Assembly: GCA_022835595.1 (NCBI GenBank)
Contig: BQUP01000003.1
Location: 626,629-690,628, forward strand
Direction of reading: 5' to 3'
Source: Cystobasidium ongulense
Lineage: Eukaryota; Basidiomycota; Cystobasidiomycetes; Cystobasidiales; Cystobasidiaceae
Length of the DNA: 64,000 nucleotides
Shown: in pieces, positions 60,901-64,000 of the stretch
How the letters are laid out: each line of letters starts with the position of its first letter
How positions within the stretch are numbered: the stretch's first letter is position 1
Made by a program: the position numbers and the translations under genes
The notes under the pieces: model-generated
Told to the model about the DNA's origin: nothing
What the model saw: the letters and a program-made list of their open reading frames with translations, nothing else
The model's database searches: none

Positions 60901-61722
60901 ATTGATGTTCATTGAAGACCAGGCTCTCTTCGTTGGCGATGGGAGGCGTGCTTCGGCTGTCGGCACACTTGCATCCTCGTGTAAAGTGGGTAGTGGGGGA
61001 AGGGGTATAAGAGGCGGAGGCGTGCTATCTTTAAGCTGTGTAATGTGCATGATCTCGATTTCGTCTTTCTCTTCTGCTACAGCAAGCTTCTTCGTAGCTT
61101 CTTTGTCGGGTGCTGTCGGCTCAACAACCTGCGCGCCTGTGGCGAAGGGCGGCGAAGCTGGCTGTTTGTTGAAGCTGCTGCGTGAAGGACTGCCTCTTAT
61201 GCTTGTGTTTGTCGAATTAGAACAAGTCCGCGAGTTGACCGGTATGCTGGAGCTGTAGATGACCGCACGGTATTCGGGTAGAGTATACGCAGAAAGTGGA
61301 CGAGGACGAGCAGGCGTGCCTTTGAGATGTTGTTGCAAGGCAGATCCATTCTTGATGCCGCTGGAATGCTTATTGTCCAGTGTTGACGAAGCCGAGACAA
61401 TGCCCGGGCCAGTCAGGGCATTGATGTTGCTCGCTGAAGTAGACTTTGTCAATACATTGCTGCCTCGAGTAAACGAGGCACTCGGTCGAGGTAGGCTGCC
61501 ACTTGCGGTGCTCCGCCTGAGATCTTGCTTTGCAGACACAGACAGGCTGTACCCATCGATAGAGTGGTGCTTCTTGTTGGCGTGCTTGACGTTGCTGCTG
61601 CTATGGCTGCTCGAGAACTGGAAAGCTTTTCGTAAAGAGCGTATGGATGGCAGCGTCGAGGTCGATGTTGAAGATGGGGCCGCCGAGCGAGAGTTGCCGC
61701 TGGGGATGCTCATCGCAGCCAT
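57934..61722 (-). CDS. Large unrecognised Ser-rich protein with C-terminal coiled coil
   Basis: A single open frame gives 1262 aa from the Met at 61722 (MAAMSIPSGNSRS); the frame continues to 61818 but that extension looks like leader. About the first 1,000 residues are Ser/Pro/Thr-rich and disordered, with a basic start (RSLRKAFQFSSSHSS). One ordered segment at about 555-600 reads EKRWSMAEVEGELQFIGSKS followed by SDMYLTFVTAAYGRIRKLA. Near the C-terminus a coiled coil runs over about 120 residues (DLFLRCTKAESALQAITAHS, ALRQQNEELISDLEHLRRA, MKQEIARLQEQI). The end is FLQEIDGPAVRTRHM. I know no family. The layout resembles fungal cytoskeletal or cell-end scaffolds, but that is only a comparison. 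The stop abuts the palindrome array. Confidence 0.75.
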   Translation of the reverse strand: MAAMSIPSGNSRSAAPSSTSTSTLPSIRSLRKAFQFSSSHSSSNVKHANKKHHSIDGYSLSVSAKQDLRRSTASGSLPRPSASFTRGSNVLTKSTSASNINALTGPGIVSASSTLDNKHSSGIKNGSALQQHLKGTPARPRPLSAYTLPEYRAVIYSSSIPVNSRTCSNSTNTSIRGSPSRSSFNKQPASPPFATGAQVVEPTAPDKEATKKLAVAEEKDEIEIMHITQLKDSTPPPLIPLPPLPTLHEDASVPTAEARLPSPTKRAWSSMNINRHSLEVPPSREVSAVSILDEMAPAAIDQADDMSISSPPPSARPTLARSRSAIESIKAIAAEADVLDISSSPSDINIRARQNSLPKPVIMESPSRSPAVTDANKLFHFPPSLSIENVNASSGPIVDRSASPACNRLGLDTSLGHSGDGRNDSTYLRGVRHSSTSPLSELVQRLNSSHASSPIKEDCLSPISYIHDMDTADLRSEEDPSEAHFKNGMPSSPFITQSMLDEDDGTSNIEYGSVEGSSGISAAPPSRLPQHVLPQTIGVNVQEQKQTFEKLGGRRVSQDSNNTPKSNSGNKTTALQEFEKRISPQTEKRWSMAEVEGELQFIGSKSSDMYLTFVTAAYGRIRKLATRRSSAAVSEAPSFLVSEDSKDLAPSYVQHLIDRGFPLDASMTSSSGTHAPSAPSIDTSHLDALPKDTSLYEPALNSSTDREEAGDALTPLVGRDRYSPSTSPRVSPGALSPQVFGQFSNRSPRNSFVESRYDSPYSSGTGSSSRGKSTASGALTAPTTARHSLESESKLPHAAPRIFRSVSDQNERTTKQHSGNTWLRRASGDALSAASSGAGSDDTGWVTPKTSAGDTVDRRRSVSPALTATRRNSSASAMDHYDETPHHSTSANYPARRASSTRIRRPVSYSSSGGTDGLPGAQYGRNASYRYTHGPSHSASQSSLWFDDTPKAASKARPGLPTDFRGGMAAHPHRREASSYSTTGSTYSIDSLGTSSFAEAKRADKIDLFLRCTKAESALQAITAHSQIEREALLDALQESRAMIDALRQQNEELISDLEHLRRAGNRKPAEQSQEAARRVAEIVEARDEWQARAQAMERDLAMAKHVQQKNAIDSEASLAAMKQEIARLQEQITARAPKSPPRTIPRTASGLPRRSPPSVNALKPSMSHSALPRSIGSMKSSVSGLPRSRHSSGTNSNDFSRHGRTISNASSTVQTDFGDHLPASSDGWSLGDSQDASLRLDDSTARFLQEIDGPAVRTRHM

Positions 61723-61818
61723 GGTGCAGAGCAGAGCAGACTGTGCGCAGCAGTTCCAGGATGATGCTCCTACTACCGATGTTCCTTGACTTGCTCCAAT
61801 AATACAGATATTTCCCAA

Positions 61819-62464
61819 CTAGCGCCGCCTACAGACTGTAATTTAGACCTTGCCTTTCTCGGGGACGCGCTGAGGGCCTTGAAGGTGAGGCGACGAGTGA
61901 GGGCGACTGGTCGAGGCAGGCACCTGCAAAGCAAAGCCAACGTCGACACCTCGCTGCTCTCCCTCAATCTTCATCCACAACAATGTACCTCGCTGACTGC
62001 CTTCCCGCAATTTTCTGGGCCCTGTTACCCAACCTGAGACAGGGCATCTAGAAATAGTAGCATGCTTTGTACCCACTACTGACAGCAGGCCAAGTCGCTA
62101 TCGCCCATCTTGCTAATGCCTTCTGTGACAAGGCAACTGCATGCTCGCACGCTTGTCGGCCTGTTCAGGCAGCAATACTTCTGCACTTCTACAGGTTAGA
62201 CCTGCCTGTGGTCATGATCGTGCCTTTTTGGACTGGCGTGACATGAAGACACTCGGAGGTTGCATGTCACGGTATAGCTGAGAACAATCATGACATCTCC
62301 CGCACCCGACAGCTTGTAACGCTTACAGGCTAACCTGCGCATGCACACGAGGCTGCGATAGATAATTTGTAGACCGCCACAAGTCGATCAACGCATACTG
62401 GTGTATCGGCATCGCGAGCAAGCACTGCCCTTTAACAAACCATCGATTCATTACTACACGCACA
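61819..62464. promoter_or_regulatory. Divergent promoter region before the RRM gene
   Basis: About 650 bases upstream of two divergent genes. Frames on both strands around 61773-62076 are short and lack protein-like pattern. No named site. Confidence 0.4.
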
Positions 62465-63543
62465 ATGCAGCGCACACTCACCTCACTCTTCGCACGCTCG
62501 CTGGTACAGCGCAGCTCGGTCCCAAGCACGGGAGCCAGCTTCGCAATCGCCCGTCAGCTACACGCAGGAAGCAAACTCGCCAACGAATTTGCTGACAATG
62601 GCAGCAGGGGAGCACGCAGAGGTCCTCCTGAACGTCTGCCCAATGGTGTATTCGTCGGTGGTTTGAGTCATGAAATGGGAGAGGAGGATCTCAAGAGAGT
62701 ATTCGGTCAGATTGGTGAAGTCAAATCTGCCAATGTCGTTTTTGATCGCGACACTCAGAGAAGCAAGAGGTGAGTTGTTCACATCAAATATGCTATCACC
62801 TTTCGTCCCACATCTCATATCTAACCCCTTTCTGCTCAATTCTGGCTTCCTCTCCCAACAGATTCGGCTTCGTCTACTTTGCCGACGCAGACCCAGTAAA
62901 CACTGTCATCTCAGACCCAAGCCTCATCAGCGAACTAGGACAAACAATCGGCGTATCAAAGCTAGAAGATGGACCTAGGAAAAGATCATCAGCCGCTACT
63001 CAAGGCAGAGCCGCCGATCCATCCAACAGTATCTTCATTACAGGTTTCGCACCAACAATGTCAAAAGCAGAAATCGAATCTGAAGTTTCACAGTTCTACC
63101 CTGAAAGTGGTGTCATAGATGAAGTCGTATTACCTCTGAATAGAATAGAAAGAATGGAAGAAGATGAAGATTTCGCTGAACAAGATGAACCAAGACGTAA
63201 TAAAGGTTATGCTTTCGTTAAATTCCTAAACAAAGAAGACGCAAAAGAATTCTTAGATAAATTCACAAAGGCAATCCAACAAGATGCTTATACCTTCCCC
63301 GGTAGTAGGTCTCCTCCTATTGCAAACTTTGCAAATGCAAAGAAAGAAAGATCAGAGTACGAAGGTGGACGTGGAAACTTCTCTGGTGGACGTGGAGGAT
63401 TCGGCGGCGGTGGTGACAGACGTCAAGGAGGAAGAAGCTTTGGCGGAAGAGACCAAGGCAGAGATCGTCGAGGAGGAGGTGGTGCTCGTGACTGGATCAA
63501 CGAAGATCGCGGCAGATTCCAATCTCGTGGAGACGACTATTAG
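62465..63543 (+). CDS. RNA-binding protein with two RRMs and an RGG tail, probably mitochondrial
   Basis: Exons 62465-62769 and 62862-63543 join to 328 aa. The N-terminus MQRTLTSLFARSLVQRSS has regularly spaced Arg and no acidic residues, a matrix-targeting pattern. RRM1 has RNP2 GVFVGGLSHEMGEEDLKRVF and RNP1 RFGFVYFADADPV; the intron splits RNP1 between Lys and Arg. RRM2 has SIFITGFAPTMSKAEIESEV and KGYAFVKFLNKEDAKEFL. The tail is Gly/Arg-rich (GRGNFSGGRGGFGGGGDRRQ), a typical RGG RNA-binding or methylation region, and ends SRGDDY. Targets are unknown. Exon 2 has more A/T-ending codons than most genes nearby. The first Met at 62465 is the only one that gives a presequence. Confidence 0.87.
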
Positions 63544-64000
63544 TTCAGAAATGTTCACGAAAAAAATGGCCTAAACACGAAAGGACCTTGAAATGATGGC
63601 TTGCATGGAAGGGATGTATATATAGTGATTTTGAAAAAGTCTACCACTCTTAGCGAAAGAATCGCGGAAATGGACGAACCTGTCCACGATAGAAATGTCA
63701 AGCCGGTTTACTCTTGATTTGTAGGTCACTACTTGCCTCGCAATGGCCTTCGGTAGCCGCCGACAGGCCTGTAATAACTACAGCACAGCGCATATTCAGG
63801 TCTCAAACACACTTCAAGTAGCGGTGGGCTGCCCAAATCATTGAATAGAAATGCCCGTTTCCCCTTACAATGTTTGCTATGTTCCCCTTGACTTTGGATC
63901 AACTTTGCACGTATGTTACCGACTTAGGCAGCCAGATGTATTTACTTAATTGCTTGTGAAGTATCTGATCGTACAGAGAAGGAAAGGTCAGCGTTACTTC
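63544..64000. other. Downstream region at the window end
   Basis: 457 bases of 3' UTR and intergenic sequence after the RRM gene; no supported gene on either strand. Confidence 0.4.

Overview
The window is nuclear DNA of a fungus, most likely a basidiomycete yeast or dimorphic fungus. The evidence is: dense short introns (about 50-100 nt, GTNNGT donors, CTNAC-type branch sites), a fused ATP-grasp/AIR carboxylase ADE2, an ATP-dependent PEP carboxykinase, a Sog2 protein of the RAM network, an MTC1 protein, and a RasB-type GTPase. The exact lineage cannot be fixed from the sequence. The gene set is core eukaryotic. I see no transposon, tRNA, rRNA, CRISPR array, viral fossil or toxin gene.

Layout. 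1-12 kb: 3' part of a dehydrogenase-like gene (+), RIB7 (-), glycerol kinase (+), a mitochondrial ribosomal protein (-), an asparagine synthase (+), MED4 (-). 12-23 kb: MTC1 (+), a BTB-like protein (+), p23 co-chaperone (-), an unrecognised gene (-), ADE2 (-). 23-38 kb: COQ10 (-) and a Swa2/auxilin gene (+) sharing a 131-bp promoter, a CCC1 iron transporter (+), a long TBC Rab-GAP (+), a small hidden membrane/coiled-coil gene (-), a disordered protein (+), a Ras GTPase (-). 39-50.7 kb: PEP carboxykinase (-), a cation/Ca2+ exchanger (-), a single-pass membrane protein (+), SRP54 (+). 50.8-64 kb: SOG2 (-), the HAS1 helicase (-), a 75-bp-period AT-rich palindrome array, a large coiled-coil protein (-), a mitochondrial-type RRM protein (+).

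The genes do not form a pathway cluster. Some share a theme by chance: glycerol kinase and PEP carboxykinase (gluconeogenesis), COQ10, MRPL4 and the RRM protein (mitochondrion), Swa2, SRP54 and the TBC protein (secretory traffic), SOG2 and Ras (morphogenesis).

The most distinctive signals are the palindrome array at about 57.3-57.9 kb, a set of micro-exons (8, 8, 15, 20, 22 and 27 nt) whose phases close exactly, a hidden three-exon gene at 34.3-34.8 kb, and a lysine/serine-rich insertion in SRP54. Exon joints were worked out by hand from splice signals and frame and are predictions.
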